In this document: positions 1-6,413 of the stretch, piece by piece
How positions within the stretch are numbered: the stretch's first letter is position 1
How the letters are laid out: every line of letters starts with the position of its first letter
Source of the DNA: Burkholderiales bacterium
GTDB lineage: Bacteria; Actinomycetota; Thermoleophilia; Gaiellales; Gaiellaceae
DNA length: 7,238 bases
Assembly: GCA_025935595.1 (NCBI GenBank)
Contig: JAICUZ010000132.1
Coordinates: forward strand, 1-7,238
Direction of reading: 5' to 3'
Made by a program: the position numbers and the translations under genes
Notes under the pieces: model-generated
The model's database searches: none
Seen by the model: the letters and a program-made list of their open reading frames with translations, nothing else
What the model was told of the DNA's origin: nothing

Positions 1-395
1 ACGGTCTGCGGGACGATCCCGTAGCTCGCGGGGAAGAAGAACGCCGACGACGCTCCGTTCACCGCCGCGAAGGCGGCCAGCGCCGGGATGCCTGCGTGAT
101 GTGAGAGTAGGAGCACCGCGACAACGCCCTGGCTGAGCCCGCTGACGAGGTTCGACCACACCATCACGAGGTGACGCGGCAGGCGGTCGGCCCATACCCC
201 GCCGTAGAGCACGAGGACGACGACGGCGGCCTGCCGGATCGCGAGCACGATGCCGAGGTCGGTGGTGGAGCCTGTGAGGTCGAGGATCGCGAACGCGAGT
301 GCGACGGGCGCCATCGCGCTGCCGAGCTGCGAAACGGCGCGGCCCGTGAAGAGAAGCGCGTACTCCCGCTCGCGGAGCGGGCCGAGCCGACTCAA
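1..395 (-). CDS. MFS transporter, N-terminal part (3' end off the left edge)
   Basis: Reading leftward from a TTG codon at 395-393, an open frame of 131 codons runs off the window without a stop. It encodes an integral membrane protein with the N-terminal look of a major facilitator superfamily drug or metabolite exporter of the EntS/MFS_3 type. A short basic N-terminus (SRLGPLREREY) is followed by hydrophobic stretches at about residues 18-40, 46-66, 77-97 and 103-125. Between helices 2 and 3 sits GGVWADRLPRHLV (residues 65-77), which matches MFS motif A (G-x-x-x-D-R-x-x-R), the conserved cytoplasmic loop. TTG is chosen because no other ATG/GTG/TTG lies nearby in frame and because it overlaps the TGA of the upstream hydrolase as TTGA, typical of translational coupling. 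The two genes are therefore probably one operon. The substrate cannot be told. The family call is firm; the start is likely but not certain. Confidence 0.82.
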   Translation of the reverse strand, partial: MSRLGPLREREYALLFTGRAVSQLGSAMAPVALAFAILDLTGSTTDLGIVLAIRQAAVVVLVLYGGVWADRLPRHLVMVWSNLVSGLSQGVVAVLLLSHHAGIPALAAFAAVNGASSAFFFPASYGIVPQT

Positions 396-1231
396 GACCG
401 CTTCGAGTCCCAGTACCGCTGCATGCCGAGGTACGACTGCCAGAGCGGCGCGACGCGGTCGTACACGTCTGCGTGCTCGCCGAGGTCGGCCCGTGCGGTC
501 GCGACGAAGTCGTCCTGGCTCATGCCGCCGCCGACACGCCCGGCCCAGCGGTCGAGCTCCGACTCGAGCCGGTCGAGATGCGCGCCGACGTCTTCGTGCA
601 CGCCGAAGTGGATGAGCGCCAACCGCTCGGGCCTGCGACGGCGGATCTCCTCGATCGTCTCGTGCCACCCCTCGACCGTGATGTCCGGCGGCGGACACAC
701 CGGGAGCACGTACGCCGTATCCGGTATTCGGACGCCGGCCGCATCCCCGGCGAGCAGCGTCCCGTCTCGCAGGTACGAGACGTGATGCGACGCGTGCCCG
801 GGCGTGGGGAAGGCGTCCCAGCCGAGAACGTCGCCGTCGGCGATGCGCACATTCTCCTCCGGCACCGGTGCGAGCTCCCCCCACAGCGGGTCGAACATGT
901 CGCCGTACAGCCGCCGCGCCGACCGTTCGAGCCGCGACGGGTTGATCAGGTGCGCTCGCCCGATCGGGCTCACCCAGACCGTCAGCCCGGGCGAGCGGCG
1001 GACGAGCGACCCGGCCGCTCCGGCGTGGTCGAGGTGGATGTGCGAGAGCAGCAGGTGCTTGACGTCGGTGAGGGCGAGGCCATGCGCCGCGAGCCCGGCT
1101 TCGAGCGTCTCGAGTGTCGAGGACGGCCCGCAGTCGAACAGCGCCGGCCCGTCGTCCGTGTCGACGAGGTAGACGCCGATCGCCTGCGGCGCGGAGGCGA
1201 AGTGCAGGTCGATGAGTTCCAAACAACTCAT
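392..1231 (-). CDS. MBL-fold metallo-hydrolase (glyoxalase II / beta-lactamase-like)
   Basis: A 279-residue cytoplasmic protein with a complete metallo-beta-lactamase-fold metal site. H64-x-H66-x-D68-H69 (LSHIHLDHAG) is the signature motif, H146 lies in TPGHASHH, D163 in LAGDAAG (bridging ligand) and H208 in LIHFG. All ligands for two metal ions, usually zinc, are present, so an active hydrolase is expected. The order of motifs and the length fit the general MBL-fold hydrolase group that includes glyoxalase II-like thioesterases and lactonases. The C-terminal 70 residues are helical and charged, as in family members with an added C-terminal domain. There is no signal peptide. The ATG at 1231 is accepted because the next residues (LELIDLHF...GVYLVDTDDGPALFDCG) form the expected first beta strands. 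It is divergent from the secreted hydrolase gene and overlaps the MFS start, suggesting an MBL-MFS operon. The substrate is unknown. Confidence 0.9.
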   Translation of the reverse strand: MSCLELIDLHFASAPQAIGVYLVDTDDGPALFDCGPSSTLETLEAGLAAHGLALTDVKHLLLSHIHLDHAGAAGSLVRRSPGLTVWVSPIGRAHLINPSRLERSARRLYGDMFDPLWGELAPVPEENVRIADGDVLGWDAFPTPGHASHHVSYLRDGTLLAGDAAGVRIPDTAYVLPVCPPPDITVEGWHETIEEIRRRRPERLALIHFGVHEDVGAHLDRLESELDRWAGRVGGGMSQDDFVATARADLGEHADVYDRVAPLWQSYLGMQRYWDSKRS

Positions 1232-1271
1232 AACCCCATCTTCGCAGTGGTGGACCTACCGTTAGCGCGGG
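1232..1271. promoter_or_regulatory. 40-bp divergent intergenic region, presumed promoters for both neighbours
   Basis: This gap separates the starts of the MBL hydrolase (leftward) and the alpha/beta hydrolase (rightward), so it should carry at least part of both promoters. A TANNNT match, TACCGT at 1257-1262, ends 9 bases before the plus-strand ATG and could be a -10 element for a nearly leaderless transcript. I see no convincing -35 partner at 16-18 bases and no strong Shine-Dalgarno sequence for the rightward gene. For the leftward gene, GGGG lies only 2 bases from the ATG. The promoter role is inferred from geometry only. Confidence 0.3.
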
Positions 1272-2180
1272 ATGAGAGTGCTCCTCGTCGCGGCTGCCGC
1301 GCTTCTCCTCGCCGGTGCGGCGCGTGCGGCGGAGCACCCGGTGACGGCGACGCCGAACACGGAGATCCGCCTCATCCACTACCGCGCGCACGACGGTGCG
1401 GTCAGGCCTGCGTGGCTGTTTCTCCCCGCCGGCTACCACGGTCAGCGCGTGCCGCTCGTCATTTCGCCCCACGGCCGTGGAGTCGACCAGACCGACAACG
1501 CGCTCTTCTGGGGCGATCTGCCCGGCGAGGGCGGCTTTGCCCTGATCGACCCCGCCGGAGAGGGACGCCTGCTGCACTGGTACTCGTGGGGCGCGCCCGG
1601 CCAGATTGCGGATCTCGCGCGCATGCCTCAGGTCGCGCGTGCCTGGGGCGTGAACGTCGACCGACGTCGGATCTACGCATTCGGCGGCTCGATGGGCGGC
1701 CAGGAGACGCTGCTGCTCGTCGCGCGGTACCCACACCTGCTCGCCGGCGCGGCTGCCTTCGATCCGGCGACCGACATGGCAAGGCGGTACCGCGACTTCG
1801 CTGCGCTCCGGAACGGCAGGTCGCTCCAGGTGCTTGCCCGCCGCGAGATCGGCGGCACGCCTGCGCAGGTGCCGCACGCGTACGCCGTGCGCAGCCCCGA
1901 TCACTACGAGGAGGCGATCGCGAGGTCCGGGGTCCCGCTGCAGCTGTACTGGAGCTCGGCCGACCGCATCATCCGCGACCAGAGGCTCGAGACGAACGAG
2001 CTCGCGATCGCGATCGACCGCGACGACGTGCACGAGCGGCTGTGGGACTTCCACGGCGACTGGAGCCACACCGCCGAGATGCGGTCGGACCGGCGGCTGC
2101 CGCGCGCGCTCGCGCGCTTCGGGTTGCTGCCGTGGAAGGACGCGCCGGCGGTGCCGGCTACGCGATCGCGGCTCGCCTGA
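1272..2180 (+). CDS. Secreted alpha/beta-hydrolase (esterase / PHB depolymerase-like)
   Basis: A 302-residue alpha/beta-hydrolase with an N-terminal signal peptide: MRVLL, then an Ala/Leu-rich core to about residue 18, with likely cleavage near ARA-AEH (residues 18-21). The catalytic serine is S140 in the nucleophile elbow G138-G-S-M-G142. The oxyanion-hole His-Gly is H67-G68 in SPHGRG. D231 in SSADRII and H266 in DWSHTAEM are placed as the likely acid and base, giving a complete triad. The layout resembles secreted esterases related to polyhydroxybutyrate depolymerase or feruloyl esterase (LFLPAGYHGQRVPLVI is the usual first strand region). The exact substrate cannot be read. It is transcribed alone, divergent from the MBL gene, and its last 23 bases overlap the end of the convergent cystathionine gene. 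ATG is the first codon giving an intact signal peptide; the ribosome binding site is weak. Confidence 0.88.
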   Translation: MRVLLVAAAALLLAGAARAAEHPVTATPNTEIRLIHYRAHDGAVRPAWLFLPAGYHGQRVPLVISPHGRGVDQTDNALFWGDLPGEGGFALIDPAGEGRLLHWYSWGAPGQIADLARMPQVARAWGVNVDRRRIYAFGGSMGGQETLLLVARYPHLLAGAAAFDPATDMARRYRDFAALRNGRSLQVLARREIGGTPAQVPHAYAVRSPDHYEEAIARSGVPLQLYWSSADRIIRDQRLETNELAIAIDRDDVHERLWDFHGDWSHTAEMRSDRRLPRALARFGLLPWKDAPAVPATRSRLA

Positions 2181-3318
2181 CCAAGGCAGCCTCGAGATCG
2201 GCAACGAGATCGTCCGCCGACTCGATCCCCACCGACAGGCGAACGAGGTTCCCCGGCGGCGCGAACGGCGCGCCCGCGGTCGACGCGTGCGTCATGCGCG
2301 CGGGATGCTCGATCAGGCTCTCGACGCCGCCGAGCGACTCGGCGAGCTGGAAGATCTTCGTCCGTGCGACGAGCTCCACGGCTTCCTGCTCCGTCTCGAC
2401 GGTGAACGACACCATCCCGCCGAAGTCCCGCATCTGCGCGCGTGCAACCGCATGCCCGGGGTGCGACTCGAGGCCCGGCCACAAAACGCGCTCCACCGCA
2501 TCGTGTCCCTCGAGGAACTCCGCGATGCGCTTGGCGTTCTCGGAGTGTGCGCGCATGCGCACCGCGAGCGTCTTCAGCCCGCGGAGCACGAGCCACGCGT
2601 CGAACGGGCCGGGCACGGCGCCGAGCGACTTCTGCAGGAAGTAGAGGCGCTCGGCGAGGGCGTCGTCGTTACAGGCGACGAAGCCGCCGACCACGTCGCT
2701 GTGGCCGCCGAGGTACTTCGTCGTCGAATGGACTACGAGGTCGGCGTCGAGCTCGAGCGGTTGCTGCAGATACGGCGTCGCGAACGTGTTGTCGACGACG
2801 AGCAGCGCACCGACCGCGTGCGCGGCCGCTGCGGCCTTGCGGATGTCGACCACGTTGAGGAGCGGGTTCGACGGCGTCTCGACCCAGACGAGCCTGACGT
2901 CCTCGCCGAGGTGCGACGCGAGGTTGTCGTCGAACTCGGTCGCAGGCACGTATGTGAAGCGGTATCCCTTCGGCTCGTACACCTGCGACGTCATCCGGTA
3001 GACGCCGCCGTAGACGTCGGCGATCAGCACGACGCGCCGGCCGGGGTCGACGAGGTGCATGAGCGTCGTCGTCGCGCCGAGGCCGGAGCTGAAGGCAACG
3101 CCGTGCGCCGCGTTCTCGAGGCTCGCGAGCGCGACCTGCAGCGCGGTGCGTGTCGGGTTGCCGACGCGCGCGTAGTCGTAGCCCTTGTGCACGCCGACCG
3201 CCTCCTGCACGAACGTGGAGGTCTGGTAGATCGGCGTGATGATCGCGCCCGTCGCCGGGTCGGGCTCCTGGCCGGCATGGATGGCCCGGGTCTCGAAAGA
3301 TGCTGACTCGAAGTCCAT
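2158..3318 (-). CDS. metB: Cystathionine gamma-synthase / gamma-lyase (PLP enzyme, Cys/Met family)
   Basis: A 386-residue, full-length member of the Cys/Met metabolism PLP-dependent family, acting in the cytosol in transsulfuration. Family landmarks occur in order: TRAIHAGQ (11-17), PIYQTST (29-35), Y49-A-R51 (phosphate contact from the partner subunit), SSGLGA (78-82), Y103 in DVYGG (ring stacking), ETPSNP (147-152), D176 in VVDNTF, S198-TT-K201 with Lys201 as the PLP lysine, ESLGGVESLIEHP (327-339) and R360 in VRLSVGIE. The residue after YG is Gly rather than the Cys typical of methionine gamma-lyase, which argues for cystathionine gamma-synthase or gamma-lyase. The sequence alone does not separate forward (metB) from reverse (lyase) activity, so the symbol is provisional. 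It is the last gene of an operon after two AlkX-like genes, with a 10-base gap. No Shine-Dalgarno sequence precedes the ATG (upstream is CCTCCCGATC), so coupling to the upstream gene is likely. Confidence 0.93.
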   Translation of the reverse strand: MDFESASFETRAIHAGQEPDPATGAIITPIYQTSTFVQEAVGVHKGYDYARVGNPTRTALQVALASLENAAHGVAFSSGLGATTTLMHLVDPGRRVVLIADVYGGVYRMTSQVYEPKGYRFTYVPATEFDDNLASHLGEDVRLVWVETPSNPLLNVVDIRKAAAAAHAVGALLVVDNTFATPYLQQPLELDADLVVHSTTKYLGGHSDVVGGFVACNDDALAERLYFLQKSLGAVPGPFDAWLVLRGLKTLAVRMRAHSENAKRIAEFLEGHDAVERVLWPGLESHPGHAVARAQMRDFGGMVSFTVETEQEAVELVARTKIFQLAESLGGVESLIEHPARMTHASTAGAPFAPPGNLVRLSVGIESADDLVADLEAALVRRAAIA

Positions 3319-3328
3319 GATCGGGAGG

Positions 3329-4315
3329 TTAGAGACTCGCGCCCAGCCAGCGCGCGAGGCTCTTCAACGGCCGGTCGACTGAGACCGGCTTGTCCTCCCA
3401 CCAGGTGCCGAGCACGTCGAGCGTGCCCGCCTTGCGGTCGTGGACCGGCTCGATGCGCCCCACGACGCGGTCGCCCTTCAAGATCGGCAGGACGTAGTAG
3501 CCGTACTCGCGCTTCGCCTTCGGGACGTACATCTCGAGGCGGTAGAAGAAGTCCCACAACTTGTGCGCGCGGGCGCGGTCGTGGACGAGCCGGTCGAAGG
3601 GCGAGAGGAACGTCGTGCGCGCGGCGGACACCGGGCTGTCGTCGACGTCGGGATGCGCGATCCACTTGCCTTTCTCGAGCCGCACGCCCTGCGAGCGGAA
3701 GCGCTTCTCCTCCCGCAGGCGCTCCGCTTCTGCCCACGGGATCGTCTCCGTCTCGGGGTACCAGCGCTCGGCGAGGTCCCAGACGCGCTGCTTGCCGCGG
3801 CGGCCGACGACCGCAACCTGGCCGCGGGCATTCAGCACGCCCAGCATCAGTCCCATCTTCCGTGCGCCCCACCAGCGGTGCGCTTCGCGCTTCGTGGGTG
3901 CGTGATCCTCGATCTCGCGCGAGAGGAGCGGACCGCGTTGCTCGAGCTCGCGCAGCACATACCGGCGGTACGCGGCGTTCTCCTTGAGGAAGGCGTCGAG
4001 CCGGCGCTCCCAGGGTCCTTCCCGCCGACGCATGCGCGCCTTCAGGATCGGCATGTCCTCGATCGGGTAGAGGAACGCGTCCCACTCGACGAGCTGTCGC
4101 GTCTCCCAGAGGAGCCGGTCGAGCTCGGCCGGGTCGTAGCGGTCGCCGAGCCGGCTCCAGAGGACGAGGTGCTGCGGCGGCGCGACGGTCGAGATCGGGT
4201 CGAGCTGCAGGAAGCCGAGGTGGCGAACCGTCGAGAGGACGTCGGTCGCGGTTCCGTCGAGCAGCTGTGCGTGCACGGCGATGCGCCGTGCGGCTGCGAC
4301 GTCGACCTCACGCAA
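3329..4315 (-). CDS. YcaQ/AlkX-like winged-helix DNA glycosylase family protein, copy 2
   Basis: About 328 residues of the HTH_42/COG3214 family. The type member, E. coli YcaQ (AlkX), is a DNA glycosylase that removes bulky alkylated bases and unhooks interstrand crosslinks. The N-terminal VDVAAARRIAVHAQ helix leads to LGFLQLDPIST, where Q37-L-D39 matches the catalytic QxD of YcaQ rather than the QxQ of AlkZ. Further family marks are the KMGLMLGVLNARGQVAVVGRRGKQRVWDLAERWYP winged-helix segment, the LSPFDRLVHDR loop and REYGYYVLPILKGDRVVGR near the C-terminus. The frame is open upstream to an ATG at 4390, but those 25 residues are low-complexity and lie over the preceding gene. The TTG at 4315 puts the start where homologues begin, with GGAG 10 bases upstream, and overlaps the previous stop by 8 bases. 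Repair activity is inferred from the family and motif. Confidence 0.85.
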   Translation of the reverse strand: MREVDVAAARRIAVHAQLLDGTATDVLSTVRHLGFLQLDPISTVAPPQHLVLWSRLGDRYDPAELDRLLWETRQLVEWDAFLYPIEDMPILKARMRRREGPWERRLDAFLKENAAYRRYVLRELEQRGPLLSREIEDHAPTKREAHRWWGARKMGLMLGVLNARGQVAVVGRRGKQRVWDLAERWYPETETIPWAEAERLREEKRFRSQGVRLEKGKWIAHPDVDDSPVSAARTTFLSPFDRLVHDRARAHKLWDFFYRLEMYVPKAKREYGYYVLPILKGDRVVGRIEPVHDRKAGTLDVLGTWWEDKPVSVDRPLKSLARWLGASL

Positions 4316-5450
4316 GCGTGGCGCGCTCCAGGCCGATGGTGCGCGCGAGGCGGTGGGCTGCGCGTTCCAACTTGTCCTGGAGATTGCCACGTGCGCGCGG
4401 CTCGGGTGTGAACCGCTTCACGTGGAGCACGCCTTCCGCGCGGTCGGACTTCAGGTCGGCGCGTCCCACGAAGCGGTCGCCGACGAGCAGCGGCAGCACG
4501 TAATAGCCGTACGCGCGTTCGTGCTCGCGCTTGTAGACCTCGATCACGTGCCGGAAGCCGAAGACGCGCTCGAGCAGTGTCCGGTCCCACACGATGTTGT
4601 CGAACGGCGAGACGAGCACCGGCGGCGCGGTGCCGCCGTCGAGCTCCTGCCCTGCGTCGACGTAGAACGGCGAGCCGCCGTCGTCGACGTGAACCTCGCG
4701 CAGCTGCCCTTCGTCGACGAGCGCGCGCAGGTGATGGTGGAGCCGCGCCTTGCCGCCCTTCAACCGCCAGTGCTCGCGGATGGCGGCTTCGGTCAGCGCG
4801 CCGCGTGCGTGTACGGCGAGCAGCGCGAACGTCCGCAGCGTTTCGCCCTCGGACGGCGTCGGTGCGTCGAGGATGTGCTTGGGGATGACGCGGTCCGCGA
4901 GGTCGTACAGCCGCTGGAAGCTGCGCCGTCCCGCGATCACGAGCTGCCCGCGGTCCCAGAGGGCTTCGAGCACCATCTTCGCCGGCTTCCAGTTCCACAT
5001 CCCGCCGCCGGCGCCGCCCTCGAAGTCGCGCGAGCCGAGCGGCCCCTCGGCGCGGATCCGCTCGAGCACGGGCTCGAAGAGCTCGGGGTGCTCGCGGAAG
5101 GCCCGGTCGTGCCAGCCCCAGTGGCCGGTGCCCTCCATGGCCGTGCGGAAGTGCGGCCACAGCTCGATGGGGAGGAGGGAGGCTTCGTGCGCCCAGTACT
5201 CGAAGACGCGGCCGCTCTGCAGGAGCGCCGGCACGTCCTTCGGGTCGAACGCCCCGATGCGCGAGGCAAGTGTGAGCCGGTGTGCGCGGTCGACGGTCGA
5301 GATCGAGTCGAGCTGCACCGCGGAGAGCCGGCGAATCGTCTCTTCGACGTCGGTCTCGGTCGCCCGCCGGTAGCGGCCGGCATAGCCCTGCGCGCCGACG
5401 ATCGTGCGGCGGATCTGTGCGAGGGTGGCGGTCGTGGACGCGGTCGACAC
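4308..5450 (-). CDS. YcaQ/AlkX-like winged-helix DNA glycosylase family protein, copy 1
   Basis: About 380 residues of the same HTH_42/COG3214 family as the next gene, and clearly its paralogue. The N-terminal LAQIRRTIVGAQGYAG helix is followed by LSAVQLDSISTV, with Q46-L-D48 at the catalytic QxD position. Then come WAHEASLLPIELWPHF, the winged-helix part KMVLEALWDRGQLVIAGRRSFQRLYDLADRVIP, a further helical region (ALLAVHARGALTEAAIREHWRL), LVSPFDNIVWDRTLLERVFGF, and RAYGYYVLPLLVGDRFVGRADLKSDR near the end. The frame stays open upstream to 5642, but that extension is Ser/Arg/Thr-rich and antisense to the APH-like gene, so I place the start at GTG 5450, the only start-type codon next to the conserved region, with AGGA just upstream. 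It heads the operon with copy 2 and the cystathionine enzyme. Its start overlaps that of the divergent APH-like gene. Glycosylase activity is inferred. Confidence 0.85.
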   Translation of the reverse strand: MSTASTTATLAQIRRTIVGAQGYAGRYRRATETDVEETIRRLSAVQLDSISTVDRAHRLTLASRIGAFDPKDVPALLQSGRVFEYWAHEASLLPIELWPHFRTAMEGTGHWGWHDRAFREHPELFEPVLERIRAEGPLGSRDFEGGAGGGMWNWKPAKMVLEALWDRGQLVIAGRRSFQRLYDLADRVIPKHILDAPTPSEGETLRTFALLAVHARGALTEAAIREHWRLKGGKARLHHHLRALVDEGQLREVHVDDGGSPFYVDAGQELDGGTAPPVLVSPFDNIVWDRTLLERVFGFRHVIEVYKREHERAYGYYVLPLLVGDRFVGRADLKSDRAEGVLHVKRFTPEPRARGNLQDKLERAAHRLARTIGLERATLA

Positions 5451-6381
5451 GTTCCTATCAACGTATCCGGAGTCGCCTGTCGTCCTCGATGTTCTCGGCA
5501 CCCTTGACCCGGAGGAGATCCGGCGGCTGGTTCGGGAGCTCGAGCCGACAACGGAAGAGATCTTCTCGTTCGGTTGCAGTGTCGGTGCGACGTTCGGCCT
5601 CAGTCTCCAGGGAGGCTCGCGGGTCGCGCTGAAGGTGCACACGCTCTATCTCGATCCAGAGTTTTTCCGGGAGGTTCAGCAGGTGCAGGCGGCTCTGGTC
5701 GAGGCCGGCTTTCCGGCGCCGCGACCGGTCCGGTCGACCGACCGTGTCAGCGTCGAAGAGTGGGTTGACCGCGGCGAGTTCCGCGATGCGCATGAAGGCG
5801 ATGTTCGGCGCGCAATGGCTTCGACGCTCGCCCGACTCGTCGAGCTCGCGAGCCGGGGTGTGCGGCCTCGCCGAGCCTCTCTTCACCCGGAAGGCGACCT
5901 GTGGCCGAAGCCTCACAACGCGCTCTTCGACTTCGAGGCGACCGCCGCCGGTGCCGAGTGGATCGACGCGATCGGTGCGCAGGCCGCGGCCGTCGAACGC
6001 GTTGGGCGCGAGGTGGTCGGGCATCTCGACTGGGCGGCGAAGCACGTCCGCTTCGACGAGGAGCTCCAGCCGACCGCGGTCTACGACTGGGACAGCATTA
6101 CGACGGAGCTCGAGCCCGTCGTCGCCGGCCAGGCAGCTGCCTCATTCACCTACACAGAAGAGCTGGATCTTCCTGTCGCGCGCTGGCCGACGCCGAATGA
6201 GTCGGGCGCGTTCCTCGCGGAGTACGAACGGGCGCGCGGTGCGGAGTTCGACGAGCGTGCGCGCCGAACGGCTGGAGCGGCCTGCGTCTACCTCCTCGCG
6301 TATGCGTCGCGCTGTCACCACGCCGTTGGCGGAGCTGCGGCGGACATTCAGCTCGAGGCGCACGCAGACGTGTTCCTCTGA
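5434..6381 (+). CDS. APH-fold phosphotransferase-like protein
   Basis: A 315-residue protein with the layout of the aminoglycoside/choline phosphotransferase (protein-kinase-like) fold. FGCSVGATFGLSL (47-58) is in the place of the nucleotide loop, K67 in RVALKVH matches the ATP-binding lysine, and E80 is a candidate partner glutamate. GHLDW (196-200) carries the catalytic D199, and YDWDS (217-221) carries the metal-binding D218. The Asn expected five residues after the catalytic Asp is H204 (DWAAKH). I have an impression of related actinobacterial proteins with the same H-x-D-W-x-x-K-H pattern, which would make it a subfamily trait rather than decay. The C-terminal helices (TAGAACVYLLAYASRCHHAVG) are family-like. 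The substrate is unknown and resistance should not be assumed. GTG 5434 is preferred over GTG 5404 and 5425 because GAGGG lies 8 bases upstream and it cuts overlap with the divergent gene to 17 bases. No later start is available. Confidence 0.8.
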   Translation: MDAVDTFLSTYPESPVVLDVLGTLDPEEIRRLVRELEPTTEEIFSFGCSVGATFGLSLQGGSRVALKVHTLYLDPEFFREVQQVQAALVEAGFPAPRPVRSTDRVSVEEWVDRGEFRDAHEGDVRRAMASTLARLVELASRGVRPRRASLHPEGDLWPKPHNALFDFEATAAGAEWIDAIGAQAAAVERVGREVVGHLDWAAKHVRFDEELQPTAVYDWDSITTELEPVVAGQAAASFTYTEELDLPVARWPTPNESGAFLAEYERARGAEFDERARRTAGAACVYLLAYASRCHHAVGGAAADIQLEAHADVFL

Positions 6382-6395
6382 CCTAGAAACGACGA

Positions 6396-6413
6396 CGTCA
6401 CATTTCTGTGACG
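6396..6413. repeat. 7-bp perfect inverted repeat (hairpin) after the APH-like gene
   Basis: CGTCACA (6396-6402) and TGTGACG (6407-6413) pair perfectly around a TTTC loop, 14 bases after the stop of the plus-strand gene. The last G is also the first base of a palindromic repeat core. It could be a terminator without a T-tract, since none follows on either strand, or part of the adjacent repeat unit. The role is not established. Confidence 0.5.

Noticed and set aside
861..880. GGCACCGGTGC palindrome inside the MBL gene as another repeat copy
   Set aside because: It lacks the central CCTGG of the core and is explained by coding of PVPEE; the match is chance.
473..2644. 723-codon open frame on the plus strand
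   Set aside because: It is antisense to the MBL hydrolase, out of frame with the secreted hydrolase and antisense to the cystathionine gene. Composition is Arg/Ala/Pro-rich with no family motif; it is an artefact of high GC with few stop codons.
1834..3306. 490-codon open frame on the plus strand
   Set aside because: It mirrors the cystathionine gene, which has a full set of PLP-enzyme motifs. The translation is Arg/Val/Glu-rich with no recognisable domain.
3024..4085. 353-codon open frame on the minus strand
   Set aside because: It is a frame-shifted reading of AlkX-like copy 2 and the cystathionine gene; it reads as Arg/Ala/Ser-rich low complexity and spans the boundary of two well-supported genes.
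3329..5450. AlkZ-type self-resistance genes of a genotoxin biosynthetic cluster
   Set aside because: The motif is QLD (YcaQ-like), not the QxQ of AlkZ, and no biosynthetic genes are present in the window.
4281..5507. 408-codon open frame on the plus strand
   Set aside because: It is a shadow of AlkX-like copy 1, with no motif and skewed composition; the minus-strand reading is clearly the real protein.
5451..5642. N-terminal extension of AlkX-like copy 1 to an ATG at 5642
   Set aside because: The extra 64 residues are Ser/Arg/Thr-rich, unlike any domain, and run antisense to well-formed APH-like sequence; the family begins near the GTG at 5450.
5434..6381. Aminoglycoside resistance gene
   Set aside because: Only the general phosphotransferase fold is seen, with an altered catalytic-loop residue and no substrate-loop match to known resistance enzymes; calling it resistance would overreach.
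6397..6412. Possible CRP/FNR-type operator (GTCACATTTCTGTGAC)
   Set aside because: The half-sites are in the wrong order: the CRP consensus is TGTGA-N6-TCACA, whereas this is TCACA-N4-TGTGA, and it lies after a stop codon between converging genes.
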